A DNA stretch of 64,000 nt from Nitrosococcus watsonii C-113 (GCF_000143085.1 NC_014315.1:3006001-3070000); one strand, 5' to 3'; shown: positions 43,202 to 52,613, counted from the stretch's first letter. A program made the numbers and translations. The notes: generated by a model not told the origin, from the letters alone.

Positions 43202-44638
43202 ATGATGCCAAAATTAATGCTCGCGGTAGCCTTTACGCTTTGGATTCTGGTTCCACCCTCTACCGTCTGGAGTCAGGAAGAAATACATACCACCCATACC
43301 GATCAAAAAAAGGTAGCGATCACTATCTATAATAATGACTTGGCCTTGATAAAAGACCAACGCCAGGTGGCATTAAAGAAAGGACATAACACCCTGGCTT
43401 TTATGGATGTGAGTACCAGTATTCAATCCGAGACCGCTCTGCTTCGTAATCTTACCCATCCCCAGGGTTTTTCTATTACTGAGCAAAACTACGAATTTGA
43501 TTTACTCACCGCCGAGGCTTTGCTTCAAAAGCATGTGGGACAGCAGGTAGGCGTCATTTACCGCCATCCTACTACCGGCGAGGAAACCATTGAACAGGCA
43601 ATCCTATTAGCCGCCAATCCAGAGGTAGTCCTGCGCTTTGAGAACCGCATCGAAACAGGTATTTCCCCGGATCGGTTGGTTTATCAAGCCATCCCCCGAA
43701 ATCTGCGGGAGCGCCCTGCTTTAATTTTGCAACTCCAGACGGAAGTGGCGGGCAAGCAGGCGTTAGAGCTAAGCTATCTGACCAGCGGTCTGAGTTGGAA
43801 AGCTGATTACGTGGCGCAGCTTAATCAAACCGAAGATCGCTTCGATCTGAATGGCTGGGTGACTCTCACGAACCAGTCCGGAATGTCTTACCAGAACGCT
43901 CACCTGCAATTGGTGGCGGGCAGTATCCACCGGGTCGCGCCACAGATCCACTATGCCAAACGCCCAGCGCAAGAGGCCAGAATGCTTGCGGATGCTCCCC
44001 CCATGGAGGAAGAAGGGTTACTCGACTATCACTTGTACACTTTGGATCGCGCCACGACCCTCAAAAATAAACAGACCAAACAGGTCTCCCTGCTTAGCGC
44101 CCATAACGTTGCCGTCCAAAAACAGTATGAACTCCGGAGCCATACACCGCGGCTCTACTACAATCATTCCCAATCTTTTTCCGCCTTAAAACCTCCGGTC
44201 ATGGTTTACCTACATTTTGAGAACACGGAACAGGCCGGCCTAGATCTACCCTTGCCAGCGGGTATCATCCGGGTCTATAAGCAAGACTCAAAAGATAACA
44301 TCCAATTTGTGGGCGAAGATCGGATCAATCATATCTCCAAAAACGCTTCTGCTAAACTTAGACTAGGGCAGGCTTTTGACATCACCGCAAAAAAACGGCG
44401 GACCGAGTACCGCAAACTGGATTCCGATTCTTTCGAGGCCACCTTCAAAATTGAGCTTCGCAATGCCAAAAAAGAACCCGTTCTGGTCAAGGTCGCCGAA
44501 CTTATCCCTGGCGATTGGCATATTATTACCGAGAGCCACCCTCACCAACGGGAAACCGGCAATACCGCGCTTTGGCAGCTATCCATCCCGGCAAAGGGCC
44601 AGGCTACCCTGACTGTGAGTTTCCAAACCCGAACCTAA
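43202..44638 (+). CDS. DUF4139 domain secreted protein
   Basis: 478 residues with a signal peptide (residues 1-24, ending TVWSQ). The N-terminal part VAITIYNNDLALIKDQRQVALKKG and the C-terminal DUF4139 region fit the DUF4139/mucoidy-inhibitor-like family of envelope proteins. The C-terminal region includes ELSYLTSGLSWKADYVAQLN, FDLNGWVTLTNQSGMSY, FENTEQAGLDLPLPAGIIRVY and LIPGDWHIITES. The biochemical role is unknown. It precedes the GH57 gene by 45 bases on the same strand, so a shared transcript is likely. Confidence 0.88.
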   Translation: MMPKLMLAVAFTLWILVPPSTVWSQEEIHTTHTDQKKVAITIYNNDLALIKDQRQVALKKGHNTLAFMDVSTSIQSETALLRNLTHPQGFSITEQNYEFDLLTAEALLQKHVGQQVGVIYRHPTTGEETIEQAILLAANPEVVLRFENRIETGISPDRLVYQAIPRNLRERPALILQLQTEVAGKQALELSYLTSGLSWKADYVAQLNQTEDRFDLNGWVTLTNQSGMSYQNAHLQLVAGSIHRVAPQIHYAKRPAQEARMLADAPPMEEEGLLDYHLYTLDRATTLKNKQTKQVSLLSAHNVAVQKQYELRSHTPRLYYNHSQSFSALKPPVMVYLHFENTEQAGLDLPLPAGIIRVYKQDSKDNIQFVGEDRINHISKNASAKLRLGQAFDITAKKRRTEYRKLDSDSFEATFKIELRNAKKEPVLVKVAELIPGDWHIITESHPHQRETGNTALWQLSIPAKGQATLTVSFQTRT

Positions 44639-44683
44639 TTCTCATCCCAATATGATCCCAGGCACCTGAATTTTCATACCACC

Positions 44684-45868
44684 ATGAGTATCATCCACCA
44701 CGCTCTTGTCTTAAACTTACACCAGCCAGCAGGCAATCTGGAGCATTTACTGGAACATGCCCCCTGGGAGGCTCAAGAAATTCTCTATGCCCTGGACCGG
44801 ATACCCCGCTCCCTTTGGGGATACGAGGATATCGCCCGGGTTCATCTAGCCTTCTCGGGTACGCTCCTTGAAACCCTCTCCAATCCCGGCTTTCAGCAAC
44901 GGGTCTATGGGATTATCAAATGCGGCGACTTGCTGTGGCATCTCCAGAATACCGCCTTATTTAACCTTCTGGGGGGCGCTTACTATCACCCTGCCCTCCC
45001 CCTGATTCCCGGCCCGGATCGGGAGGAACACATCAAACGCTGGCTAGGTATCGGGCGGCATCTTTTCAGTCAGGCTCGCTTCAGCGGGTTTTGGCCGCCA
45101 GAGATGGCTTTTACCATGGAATTGATTCCCCTGCTGAAGCAACATGGGTTCCGTTATGTCCTGGTAGATAGCCTCCATGTGGAGCCTTTAGAGGAGATGA
45201 GTTGGCAGGAACTCCGCTACCGCCCCCATATTGCCGAGCATGGGGGTGAAGAAATCATTGTGGTGGTCCGGGACCGGGAACTCTCGGATGCCCAGGAAGC
45301 GGGCATGGAGTATGACTGGTTTCTAAATGAACTCTATCACCGCACCCGGCCGTGTGACTTTCCACCCCTGGTCACCACCTGTAGCGATGGGGACAATGGC
45401 GGCTGGTTCCGTAATACTTCTGAGGAAAGTAATTTTTGGGGAACCTTTTACCGGGAATTTTTAACAGGGGCGCGCCGGGATAATGCTATGCTCCGCCCCA
45501 CCTTCATCCAGGATTACCTAGACCAATACGGTGCTAAGGGCCGAGTTAAGGTAAAAACGGCAGCCTGGAATACTGGCAATCACTCAGGGATTGATTTTAT
45601 CCAGTGGACCGGCTCCCAGCGCCAAAAAGAGGCCCTTAAACGGGTAGAAGAAACCAGCACGGCCTTCCATCAACTAAAGCAAAAACATCTTGGCACTCAA
45701 ACTCTGAACCCGGACATCACCCGTCTTCTCAATGAGGCGGAGTGGCACCTGCTACGCTCGGAAACCAGTTGCCACTTTTACTGGGGAGAAGCCTGGGTTC
45801 ATCGCGTCCATGAAGATTTAGATACTGCCTGGACGCAAATGAACGCCGCGGCCCAAAAACTCAAATGA
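44684..45868 (+). CDS. glycoside hydrolase family 57 protein
   Basis: 394 residues of the GH57 alpha-amylase/4-alpha-glucanotransferase superfamily. LVLNLHQPAGN carries the conserved His of region 1. Then HLAFSGTLLE, GRHLFSQARFSGFWPPEMAFT (region with catalytic Glu candidate in PPEMA), RYVLVDSLH, and TTCSDGDNGGWF (candidate Asp). Shorter than most GH57 enzymes (400-900 residues), so the C-terminal helical domain is reduced. Cytoplasmic. Probably acts on glycogen or another alpha-glucan; the specificity cannot be read. Confidence 0.85.
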   Translation: MSIIHHALVLNLHQPAGNLEHLLEHAPWEAQEILYALDRIPRSLWGYEDIARVHLAFSGTLLETLSNPGFQQRVYGIIKCGDLLWHLQNTALFNLLGGAYYHPALPLIPGPDREEHIKRWLGIGRHLFSQARFSGFWPPEMAFTMELIPLLKQHGFRYVLVDSLHVEPLEEMSWQELRYRPHIAEHGGEEIIVVVRDRELSDAQEAGMEYDWFLNELYHRTRPCDFPPLVTTCSDGDNGGWFRNTSEESNFWGTFYREFLTGARRDNAMLRPTFIQDYLDQYGAKGRVKVKTAAWNTGNHSGIDFIQWTGSQRQKEALKRVEETSTAFHQLKQKHLGTQTLNPDITRLLNEAEWHLLRSETSCHFYWGEAWVHRVHEDLDTAWTQMNAAAQKLK

Positions 45869-46244
45869 TCATGGAATATTTGCTATCCATAAATTTACGC
45901 GAAGGGGCCTGCCAACTTTAGGTGGTAGGGGAATTCGCGGCCTCCCTTATAAAGAAATGGTTGCTGATCCAAGCAACAGATTTTGCTTGACCCCGTTTAC
46001 TGTCCAGTTTGTAATAAAAGCAATGCTCTCGAAATAAAAATTTAAGCGTATCATTTCTAACCTCCCCTGAATTGAAGCTCCTTGGCACGATTTGCCCCGG
46101 TGGCATAAACGCATGATATCCCTTGGGTGAGGTGTCCACTGTTATCAGGACACCTCACCTTGACCATCCCCAAAATTGCAATACTTGCCCTTCAGAGCAG
46201 ATTTAGTCTCTGGAGAGCGCGGCAAAAGCCTTGTCCTTAGGCAA
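45869..46244. other. intergenic region with perfect 12-bp hairpin
   Basis: About 375 bases between convergent genes. GGTGAGGTGTCC (46126-46137) and GGACACCTCACC (46148-46159) form a perfect stem with a 10-base loop, placed where a terminator for the minus-strand 46245-47192 gene would be. No U-tract follows. Nothing else recognised. Confidence 0.6.
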
Positions 46245-47192
46245 CTACTTTGCCGGATGGTCCACACAGATTCCGCCGCAGTCAGCGCCACCTTGGGTAG
46301 GGTCGCAATCATCCGAAGGATCATCCACACATCTCTTGCCTTTTGGGCAAGGAAGGCCCGCGATGCCCCCACACATCTCCTTGGGACGGCTCACACAGAT
46401 CCCGCTACAATCAGCACCGCCCCGGGCAGGATCGCAATCATCCGAGGGATCATCCACACACTTCTTGCCCTCCGGGCAAGGAAGGCCCGCGATGCCTCCA
46501 CACATTTGCTTTGGGCACTTTTCATCGCCGTAAGCCGGGCTGCCCTTGGGAGGATAGGTGATATGTTCCTTGATCTTGGCCTGCGCCGCCGGCGCCATCA
46601 GCTTAATTATTTCACGGATTTTCTGTGGCTGAACGGTTTCAACATCCATGGTTTCCACCTCTCCTTCCGTGGACCGGGCGGTATAGACGCTGACGACATC
46701 CAAGGGCACGGGACTTTTAATCACCACAAACCCTTCCAGAAAAGCAAAATCTACGCACACGCCGTCAATGGGGCAAAAAAAGCCTGCAATATTAAAACAG
46801 CTCAATTCAGTAGCCCCATCCGGCTGAAGCTTGGCCTTTTTAAAGGGCGTGACATCGAAGGGGCCTGGTTCAGAGCCAAATGCTGTGGCCAACGCCACTT
46901 TGGCAGCAACAGTAACGGGTTTATTCGTAGGATTATGGATATTAACAATGGTACGGTAGGTACCTCTGACCAAAGTGCCATCTTGATGCGGGAGTAATAG
47001 GGAGCAGGCGACTTTGGCAGCGTATTGAAATTCCGTTTTTATCGTTTCTGGGTACTTTGCCGTTTCTGCCTGAGCCGCCTGAGAAATTCCGCCAGAAGCA
47101 AACCAACCCCATAAACCTATTAAAACAGAAAAGACCCCCATCATTCGTAGCGGTTTCATGGTCGTTACCTCATATCGGTTAAATATAGCCAT
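46245..47192 (-). CDS. secreted Cys-rich repeat protein
   Basis: 315 residues with a signal peptide (to about residue 40, SQAAQA). The middle (40-190) is a beta-rich domain with four Cys, including FNIAGFFCPIDGVCVDF. The C-terminal third has two near-identical Cys-rich repeats, MCGGIAGLPCPEGKKCVDDP followed by SDDCDPARGGADCSGICV, and the start of the same pattern is echoed at FFCPIDGVC. Eight Cys per unit suggest a Kazal/WAP-like disulphide knot. The repeat family occurs in secreted bacterial proteins of unknown function. AT-leader upstream; no operon partners. Confidence 0.8.
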   Translation of the reverse strand: MAIFNRYEVTTMKPLRMMGVFSVLIGLWGWFASGGISQAAQAETAKYPETIKTEFQYAAKVACSLLLPHQDGTLVRGTYRTIVNIHNPTNKPVTVAAKVALATAFGSEPGPFDVTPFKKAKLQPDGATELSCFNIAGFFCPIDGVCVDFAFLEGFVVIKSPVPLDVVSVYTARSTEGEVETMDVETVQPQKIREIIKLMAPAAQAKIKEHITYPPKGSPAYGDEKCPKQMCGGIAGLPCPEGKKCVDDPSDDCDPARGGADCSGICVSRPKEMCGGIAGLPCPKGKRCVDDPSDDCDPTQGGADCGGICVDHPAK

Positions 47193-47588
47193 CGTTCTAA
47201 ACTGTTATAAATCGTCCATTCAAGCATCCTCCAAAAATTTTTAGAATGCCGATTTTAAGTATAGTACTCAGTGCAGCTTATCGTGTGCGGAAAATAACCG
47301 TGTTTTAGTGAAAAATTACCTTCGTGAGGATGCCTTTCTCTTCAGAGTAAGATGGCGGCAGAGAAGCCATGCAGATAATTGTATGTTCCGACGATTCTAG
47401 ACGGTGCCGTTCTGGTGAATATTTTCTGCGGAGCCATAGGAAAATGGCTGGATCATGGCCGACTCGCCTGTAAGGAGTCGCTAAATCTTTACCATAGGAG
47501 GTAAATTTGGTTTTTCCTCTGGTACTGCTGCCTCGTGCCTGATTCTACCTGCTTGCTCATCTGGCGTCAGAGGAATACTTATCCTTCA
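47193..47588. other. intergenic, nothing recognised
   Basis: About 395 bases upstream of the Cys-rich gene; it should hold its promoter. No repeat or ORF with support. Confidence 0.4.
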
Positions 47589-48158
47589 TCAGGAGGAGTT
47601 ATTAAGTTCTCCCTTCATAGGAGGAGCAGCCTCCATATTCAGAATTTTTTTGATCTCATGTTCAAGGTAGAAGGCTTGCTCGCTTGAATCGAGTCTCTCA
47701 ACGAGTTTAATATTTTTTCCATTACGGGTAATTACATGAATTTCATAAGAGATTGATTGCCCTTCCGCGGAATGGAAAATATTTTCTTTCGCGTATAGCC
47801 GTTTGATAAAAGAGGTTGGTATTTCTTTATTACCGCGCCAGGGGATTGGCTTATGTCGTACCTTTATTTTTTCAGCGTCTACATATATATGGGTTTTATT
47901 CAACCACACAGCCACAACGTAATACGCTAAACTGATTCCAGCGGCAACATGCAAAAACGGAAAAAGTATCACAATGAAAGGACTGTCTTCGTTAAGTATA
48001 GAATACCAGTACACCAGGAGCCCATTCCAAAACACAGTGAATATCGCCAAGAGCGGAGTAGTCCAACTTCGCCATACTCGGACTATTTCAATATACGATT
48101 CAAAATAATGAACCTGTAAGCTTTCAGGAATCGCTAGTTTAGTTTTTTCTTTTTTCAT
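47589..48158 (-). CDS. hypothetical two-helix membrane protein
   Basis: 189 residues. Two membrane helices (about 35-57 and 63-87: PLLAIFTVFWNGLLVYWYSI and FLHVAAGISLAYYVVAVWL), then a soluble domain with HIYVDAEKIKVRHKPIPWRG and YEIHVITRNGKNIKLVERLD, a pattern seen in PH-like membrane-associated domains of bacteria. Function unknown. First gene of the minus-strand small-gene array. Confidence 0.7.
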   Translation of the reverse strand: MKKEKTKLAIPESLQVHYFESYIEIVRVWRSWTTPLLAIFTVFWNGLLVYWYSILNEDSPFIVILFPFLHVAAGISLAYYVVAVWLNKTHIYVDAEKIKVRHKPIPWRGNKEIPTSFIKRLYAKENIFHSAEGQSISYEIHVITRNGKNIKLVERLDSSEQAFYLEHEIKKILNMEAAPPMKGELNNSS

Positions 48159-48559
48159 AACGACCGCAGGAAGTTTTTAATTCACCTTACCAATTCTAAA
48201 CCGGGTAATGTTATTACCAAAACCAAGAGTTCTCAACCGGGAATGAGTTGCCAAGATAGTTCGCTTGCGTTGGCACTCAAGAGAAAAACCTAATGGAGGT
48301 AATGGAGAAGTTTACCGCCCTGCATAGATTGATTATTATTTTTTGACCTAGTTCATGAGTAAGATATGGCGGGATGCGCTACGCTTTCCCGCCCTACGCG
48401 TTAAATTAATTCTAAACCGGAAACAAACTTGAATAACCGCTTAGAGTGTATGCGCGGCCTTGCCGAAATTGCCGTAAAGCGAACAGATGACAGACGAACT
48501 GTTCGCCAGAAACCATAGCAACTTGTGTTATAACGGCCGGCTACATGGCATTGTTATGT
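48159..48559. other. intergenic with REP-like hairpin
   Basis: About 400 bases without a gene. At 48368-48393, GGCGGGATGCGCTACGC-TTTCCCGCC forms a GC-rich hairpin followed by CTACGCG. This pattern resembles dispersed REP-type palindromes of proteobacteria. The rest shows no structure I can support. Confidence 0.5.
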
Positions 48560-48862
48560 TTACCCCGCAAGGACGCTCAGAACCAGTTTAGGTTCTTTGG
48601 CAACAACTTTCAGCAGCACGCGGGCAGGGCCATGCGGCTGGCGATCGCCTTGCTCCCAATGCCGCAACGTACCCAGGCTAATGCCGAATGATGCCGCAAA
48701 CTCTCGCTGAGACATGCCCACTTTTCTTCGGACGGCTTTAACGTCTACCGGCGAAAACTCGTGAACAATTGCGCCAGAGTTCTTACCCTTCGCGTGGGCT
48801 ATGGCCTCTTTTAGACCGGTTTGAATACTTTCAAATGCTTCACTCATAACTATATCCTCCAT
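48560..48862 (-). CDS. HigA/NadS-like HTH antitoxin
   Basis: 100 residues with a helix-turn-helix of the XRE type: VKAVRRKVGMSQREFAASFGISLGTLRHWEQGDRQPHGPA. The N-terminal FESIQTGLKEAIAHAKGK is typical of NadS/HigA-like antitoxins encoded after their toxin. Expected to neutralise the RelE-type toxin and repress its own promoter. It overlaps the toxin frame by 13 bases, but that toxin is frameshifted here, so the antitoxin may be orphaned. Confidence 0.88.
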   Translation of the reverse strand: MEDIVMSEAFESIQTGLKEAIAHAKGKNSGAIVHEFSPVDVKAVRRKVGMSQREFAASFGISLGTLRHWEQGDRQPHGPARVLLKVVAKEPKLVLSVLAG

Positions 48863-49200
48863 ACCTTGACGAGTAGTTGGACCAGCTTGGCTAGCTCGTT
48901 GCGTTTAGCCTTGGAGAGATTATCCTTTTCGCCTTTGCCGAAGGCAGTGAGCAAGTAAAGCGGGATGCGCTCATCGTGATAATAATAGACGACCCGAACA
49001 CCACCACTTTTGCCGGAGCCCTGCCGCGTCCAACGCAATTTGCGAATGCTGCCTGTACCCTGCATGACCGCGCACCGGATTTAGGAAACTCTGCCAAGTG
49101 AGCCACGAAAGCCTGGCGTTCTAACTCGGTAAGCAATTTCTCCGATTTACTGATATAGCCGAGTAATTCGGCGACTGTTTGTATATCGTAAACAATACGC
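48850..49200 (-). pseudogene. HigB/RelE-type toxin, frameshifted
   Basis: Two frames together give the expected toxin. KLLTELERQAFVAHLAEFPKSGA is read in one frame (to about 49075). VMQGTGSIRKLRWTRQGSGK and GVRVVYYYHDERIPLYLLTAFG are read in the next, ending KVWRI at 48850. The shift falls at GGTGCGCGGTCATGCAG near 49065. The family N-terminus upstream (VYDIQTVAELLGYISKSE) lacks a normal start codon. Most likely a dead toxin beside an intact antitoxin. Confidence 0.75.
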
Positions 49201-49422
49201 CAATGGCATACTATTATCTAGCCTTGGCAGGAAATTTGAAGGGAAACATAACAAGTCCAAATACATTGGCCGGCCATTCAACGCCACCTGTTTCTCTAAC
49301 CGGATCGTAGAGGCTGGATTAGACGTATGGTACTGCCACGCTAACGCATGCTGAAAATCTGCTTCAGAGTGAAAGACTGGCCTCCTGACTGCAAGTGGCC
49401 GAAGTAGGTCGGCTGTTTCCAT
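49147..49422 (-). pseudogene. truncated nuclease-like hypothetical protein
   Basis: About 91 residues from ATG 49422: METADLLRPLAVRRPVFHSE then ADFQHALAWQYH and RLEKQVALNGRPMYLDLLCF. This is the N-terminal part of a hypothetical family (FHSEADFQHALAW ... Y-x-D) whose full-length members continue into a PD-(D/E)xK-like core. Here the match ends after LDLLCF and is replaced by toxin-gene sequence. Seven bases of GTTAGGC spacing separate it from an attC-like site, as expected for a cassette gene. Confidence 0.5.
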
Positions 49423-49436
49423 GCTTTCATCGTGTT

Positions 49437-49520
49437 GCCTAACGCCTGCAGCATGCGCGCCCATGCAATGGAGCCGAAGGCGCAATGTAATGGGTGTCGC
49501 CGTGCCTGCACTGGTTAGGA
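49437..49520 (-). repeat. attC-like imperfect palindrome A
   Basis: GCCTAAC at 49437-49443 and GGTTAGGA at 49513-49520 are inverted. TGCAG boxes sit at matching offsets, and an imperfect GCGCCCAT/ATGGGTGTCGC middle stem follows. Read on the minus strand it ends GCGTTAGGC, matching the GTTRRRY core of integron attC sites. The left core is TCCTAAC, one mismatch from RYYYAAC. It lies between two minus-strand genes, directly before the next start. Confidence 0.5.
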
Positions 49521-49528
49521 TTGGCTGG

Positions 49529-50623
49529 TTAACGACCTGTATTCATTCTCTTAAATGACGGGCCGCGACGCTCGTCAATTTGCGACCGGCGTATGCAGCC
49601 TATACCTGTCCCATTTACCATGCCAAAACCTTTTTTTCTCCATCGCAGTAGTAAGGGCCAATTTTGCGGACACGAGTGAAGCGTTTGTGAATGAACTAAT
49701 GCTTCTTGATGATCTTCATCGTCGGGGCTGTCTATAACCCGGTATCGCTTATAGTCACCGTTAGTCTGATCTAGAACCGAATAATGGAGCACATGACTTT
49801 TTTCTAGACGATTATTTACACATGCCTGAAAGGATTGGCGTAACGCATCATGATCATACATCTGGCCCGGGAAGATATTCGCTCTACAGTTCAAGAACTG
49901 AAGTTGATTGAGTGACTGTACATCACTCTCTCTTTTGGTTCTTACGATGCCAGCATTTTTGAGTATGGAGTAGACATCTGAGTCGTATGCTATGAACATT
50001 AGATTCCTACATAAGGGCAAGATAGCTAATGCCCCAGCTGAAGCCAGTCCAAATGTCGATCCACGATGTTGGTTATCGGTCTGGAACCATCGATTCGCTA
50101 GGATCGCAGGATCGTCAGAGGCAATGAATGGAGTTTCAGTATTATTTTTTATTAAGCAGACCTTCAAGTCATCGATTACTTCCATTTCATTTGCAAAGAC
50201 ACGCATAGCCATTAAAACTGCAGCACGAATCTCTAGGTTGAAAGATGAGTCTGCACCGATCAATTCTCCTAGTTGATTATTCATCTCGACAGCCCGCCTA
50301 GATGCAGCTTCTGTGCGAAGGTATTGCAGAAGCCAAAACCGCTTAAGGATTAATTCGTCATCAGTTCCTAACCCATTGTAGCTAGGCTCGCGAACTCTAC
50401 GCAGAGTGTCCGCATATTTCTGTTCAATGGACTGAATGGCAGCCTCTAACTTCTTATCCTCACCATAAAAGTAGGACCCAGAGCATTGATGCTTAACCGC
50501 CGCACCTTCTATTATTTGTTCACGATCAATATTGAATACCCTGATCGCTTTGCCCGACTCCTCATGCGAGAACGGCCGTAAGTAACATCTTGGCACGAAA
50601 TGCTGGTTTTTATTTGTTGGCAA
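49529..50623 (-). CDS. DUF4238 domain protein
   Basis: 364 residues. The N-terminus NKNQHFVPRCYLRPFS is the signature of DUF4238 proteins, followed by RVFNIDREQII and a helical region. TPFIASDDPAILANRW and LAILPLCRNLMFIAYDSD are further conserved segments. No transmembrane helix. DUF4238 genes are common in mobile and defence-rich regions but have no proven activity. It stands alone between two attC-like palindromes, as a single-gene cassette would. Confidence 0.85.
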   Translation of the reverse strand: MPTNKNQHFVPRCYLRPFSHEESGKAIRVFNIDREQIIEGAAVKHQCSGSYFYGEDKKLEAAIQSIEQKYADTLRRVREPSYNGLGTDDELILKRFWLLQYLRTEAASRRAVEMNNQLGELIGADSSFNLEIRAAVLMAMRVFANEMEVIDDLKVCLIKNNTETPFIASDDPAILANRWFQTDNQHRGSTFGLASAGALAILPLCRNLMFIAYDSDVYSILKNAGIVRTKRESDVQSLNQLQFLNCRANIFPGQMYDHDALRQSFQACVNNRLEKSHVLHYSVLDQTNGDYKRYRVIDSPDDEDHQEALVHSQTLHSCPQNWPLLLRWRKKGFGMVNGTGIGCIRRSQIDERRGPSFKRMNTGR

Positions 50624-50646
50624 ACAATCACTCCCGTCCTGCTTCG

Positions 50647-50719
50647 AAAATGCCTAACAATTTATTCTTAGGCACATATGCCCTGATAAGTGGGTATTAG
50701 CTAGTAAATTAGGCATTTT
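50647..50719 (-). repeat. attC-like palindrome B
   Basis: AAAATGCCTAA (50647-50657) and TTAGGCATTTT (50709-50719) are perfect complements. On the minus strand the element runs GCCTAAT ... TTGTTAGGC, so its inner end fits the GTTRRRY core, and the DUF4238 start follows about 30 bases on. This spacing is as in cassette arrays, though the left core differs by one base (AAT for AAC). Confidence 0.45.
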
Positions 50720-51394
50720 CGTCATAATAATATTTTTTTGGGTAAGTTTTCCTTGGTAAGTTGATATTAACTTAAAAATAGGGCAAATTTGCCTGCATAT
50801 TCGTTAATAAATTATCCGCAGGCATATCAAAAACAGTAAACCGACTTTCAGTAAGTTCGTCTCCCTGCCAGCAAACTTTAACTGTCCTGAGTAGGAAACC
50901 TATCGCAGCGGGTTGTTAGTCGTCGCGTCCTACGGCAGCCAATTGAAAATAACAATACGGAAACTATCTGGATTTTTTTCCAGGGCAGAAGAAAACTTAA
51001 GAAAGAAGAACTGGCGTGCGTTAAGGGAAACCGAGGAATTGAATCAAATTCCTCAGCATTAACTCAGGCGGGTAGGAATTAAGATAATATTTTGACTGAC
51101 GTAGGGATTCGGGTGATGAAGACCCTTCCCTATTTTTTGAGGCTTTCTCATTTTTGTTTCTTAAAGCGATTCGCTTCAACCCCCTTTGAGCGACGTTAAC
51201 GCCTAAGCTTAGCTGCGCATGGGAGCGCGTCCGAGTTAATTTGCCTTGTTAAGGTGGTTTCTCTTTCGACCCGACCTTATGATACCGATGATGATGTCTT
51301 TTGAGGAAATATCCAAATTTACACCTTTAATGCCCATGAGTAATTTTCTAGAAATGACAGGCTTAATGTAGAACGATTCGCTGTTTCTTTTTTT
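50720..51394. other. intergenic, small hairpins only
   Basis: About 675 bases without a supported gene. GAGGAATT-GAATC-AAATTCCTC near 51031-51052 is a clear hairpin. No ORF shows family features. Confidence 0.4.
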
Positions 51395-51518
51395 TTATGC
51401 GCACGAACTCTTTAAGAGTATCGGGAAGCCTGAGCCACTAAAGCATGTACTCTCTGAGTATTGGTCTCGGCAAATCAATGAAGATTCTCTTTTCATTGCC
51501 TCAACTTCGCTACCATTA
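51395..51518 (+). pseudogene. YoeB toxin gene fragment
   Basis: GCGCACGAACTCTTTAAGAG then GGGAAGCCTGAGCCACTAAA and GCTACCATTATTGACC match the 3' half of the yoeB gene at 55150-55300 nearly base for base. About 24 bases (encoding EHRIVYKI) are missing before AAGATTCTCT, and the 5' half is absent. It is a remnant of a duplicated cassette. Confidence 0.8.
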
Positions 51519-51537
51519 TTGACCGGGCGCATAGGGA

Positions 51538-51588
51538 GCCCAAAGCGCGTCAGCGCCTTGGGTGGTCAACTGCAGCGCCTTGTTGGGT
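51538..51588 (-). repeat. attC-like palindrome C
   Basis: On the minus strand it begins ACCCAAC (exact RYYYAAC), continues AAGGCGCTGCAG, then AAGGCGCTGACGCGC and ends CTTTGGGC, one base off GTTRRRY. The paired GGCGC/GCGCC boxes and length (51 bases) fit short attC sites. It lies immediately after the stop of the HicB-like gene on that strand. Confidence 0.5.
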
Positions 51589-51589
51589 G

Positions 51590-51919
51590 TTATTGGGACA
51601 GTTTGTGCGAAATGAGCCGATTAAGACTAACTCCGGACTCGGCAGCCAGCTTTGCTAATTGCCGATGAAGCTGCGGCGGTACGCGAACCATAAAACGACC
51701 GCTAAATGACTTAACCGATAGTGGCTCCGGTATTGCCTCTCCAGATTCCTTCATATCTTCGACGCATTGAGCTACGATTTTTCGTACTCCGGCTAAGGCT
51801 TTTTCCGGAGTGGTGTCGAGCCAGCTTAAGCTTGGGAATTCAACGCAGGAGGCGACATATTCCTCATCTTCTTGTGACCATGAAATTCGATACGTGTATT
51901 GATCAATTCTCATCATCAT
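51590..51919 (-). CDS. orphan HicB-family antitoxin
   Basis: 109 residues. YTYRISWSQEDEEYVASCVE plus FPSLSWLDTTPEKALAGVRK is the HicB RNase-H-like fold. The C-terminal GRFMVRVPPQLHRQLAKLAAESGVSLNRL is the Arc/CopG ribbon-helix-helix DNA-binding part. No HicA-like toxin is encoded beside it. The 43 bases upstream carry only GGAG before the start. It is either a decayed pair or an antitoxin acting on the HicA at 53.2 kb (inference). Confidence 0.85.
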   Translation of the reverse strand: MMMRIDQYTYRISWSQEDEEYVASCVEFPSLSWLDTTPEKALAGVRKIVAQCVEDMKESGEAIPEPLSVKSFSGRFMVRVPPQLHRQLAKLAAESGVSLNRLISHKLSQ

Positions 51920-51962
51920 AAGTCTCCAGTCGTTCTATTGCTGCTAAAACTTGACCGCCTTG

Positions 51963-52613
51963 TTATACGCTTCCATCTCGTTCCTTCGCTTCTGGTAGCG
52001 ATATGACTTCTATGCGGAGCTTGCTATGGACAGCTGCTAACTGCTTAAGATGCTTCGAGATTTCGGCTAGTTCTTTCGCGGCTTTTACCGCAGGCTTCTC
52101 GGCGACGACGGTGTGAGCATAGGACTCGATATCGAGCGGACAGCGTATGGCGGGCATTTCCTTTTTGCCTTTTCTGAACCGCAAGGTTGCGACAAGATTC
52201 TTTCCTGCGAGGGCTACTTTCAGCCCCCCATATTGGCCCCAATCGATCCTTCGTGTTTCACCCGGCCCCAATGCGGGAATGCCTTCGATAAGAGGGCCGT
52301 GCTTCATTTCAACGGCTTCTTTCGCATCACTTTCTGCGACGCCCCAGGCGCGATCTGGTACAGGATGGTTGAACTCAAACCGAATTTCCGTGGCTAAGCC
52401 GGTGCCGATATTCTTGGCTACGAGCTGAAGGATTGATACACGCTCTTCGTCATGCACCACCGTGAGGACAACGCACGGATCGGATGGCGTAGCCAAAATC
52501 GACCGAGTGAGCCGGACGTAGATGAACGTTAGTATCGCCAGAACCAAGGTGGCAATAGCCGTAATCCAATCGCTCCAATCCAGAGCGGAGGCAATGTCAA
52601 GCAGTTTGCGCAC
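51963..52613 (-). CDS. hypothetical single-helix membrane protein
   Basis: 216 residues. One N-terminal membrane helix (about 16-35, ITAIATLVLAILTFIYVRL), then a soluble beta-rich domain: DPCVVLTVVHDEERVSILQL, NIGTGLATEIRFEF and ALGPGETRRIDWGQYG. The pattern (membrane helix, then a domain opening with P-x-V and having NIG-x-G-x-A) occurs in many hypothetical proteins from accessory regions. No function assigned. A single-gene unit in the cassette-like array. Confidence 0.7.
   Translation of the reverse strand: MRKLLDIASALDWSDWITAIATLVLAILTFIYVRLTRSILATPSDPCVVLTVVHDEERVSILQLVAKNIGTGLATEIRFEFNHPVPDRAWGVAESDAKEAVEMKHGPLIEGIPALGPGETRRIDWGQYGGLKVALAGKNLVATLRFRKGKKEMPAIRCPLDIESYAHTVVAEKPAVKAAKELAEISKHLKQLAAVHSKLRIEVISLPEAKERDGSV

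Noticed and set aside
46176-46997. 273-codon plus-strand open frame
   Set aside because: Antisense shadow of the Cys-rich secreted protein; periodic Cys codons keep the opposite frame open.
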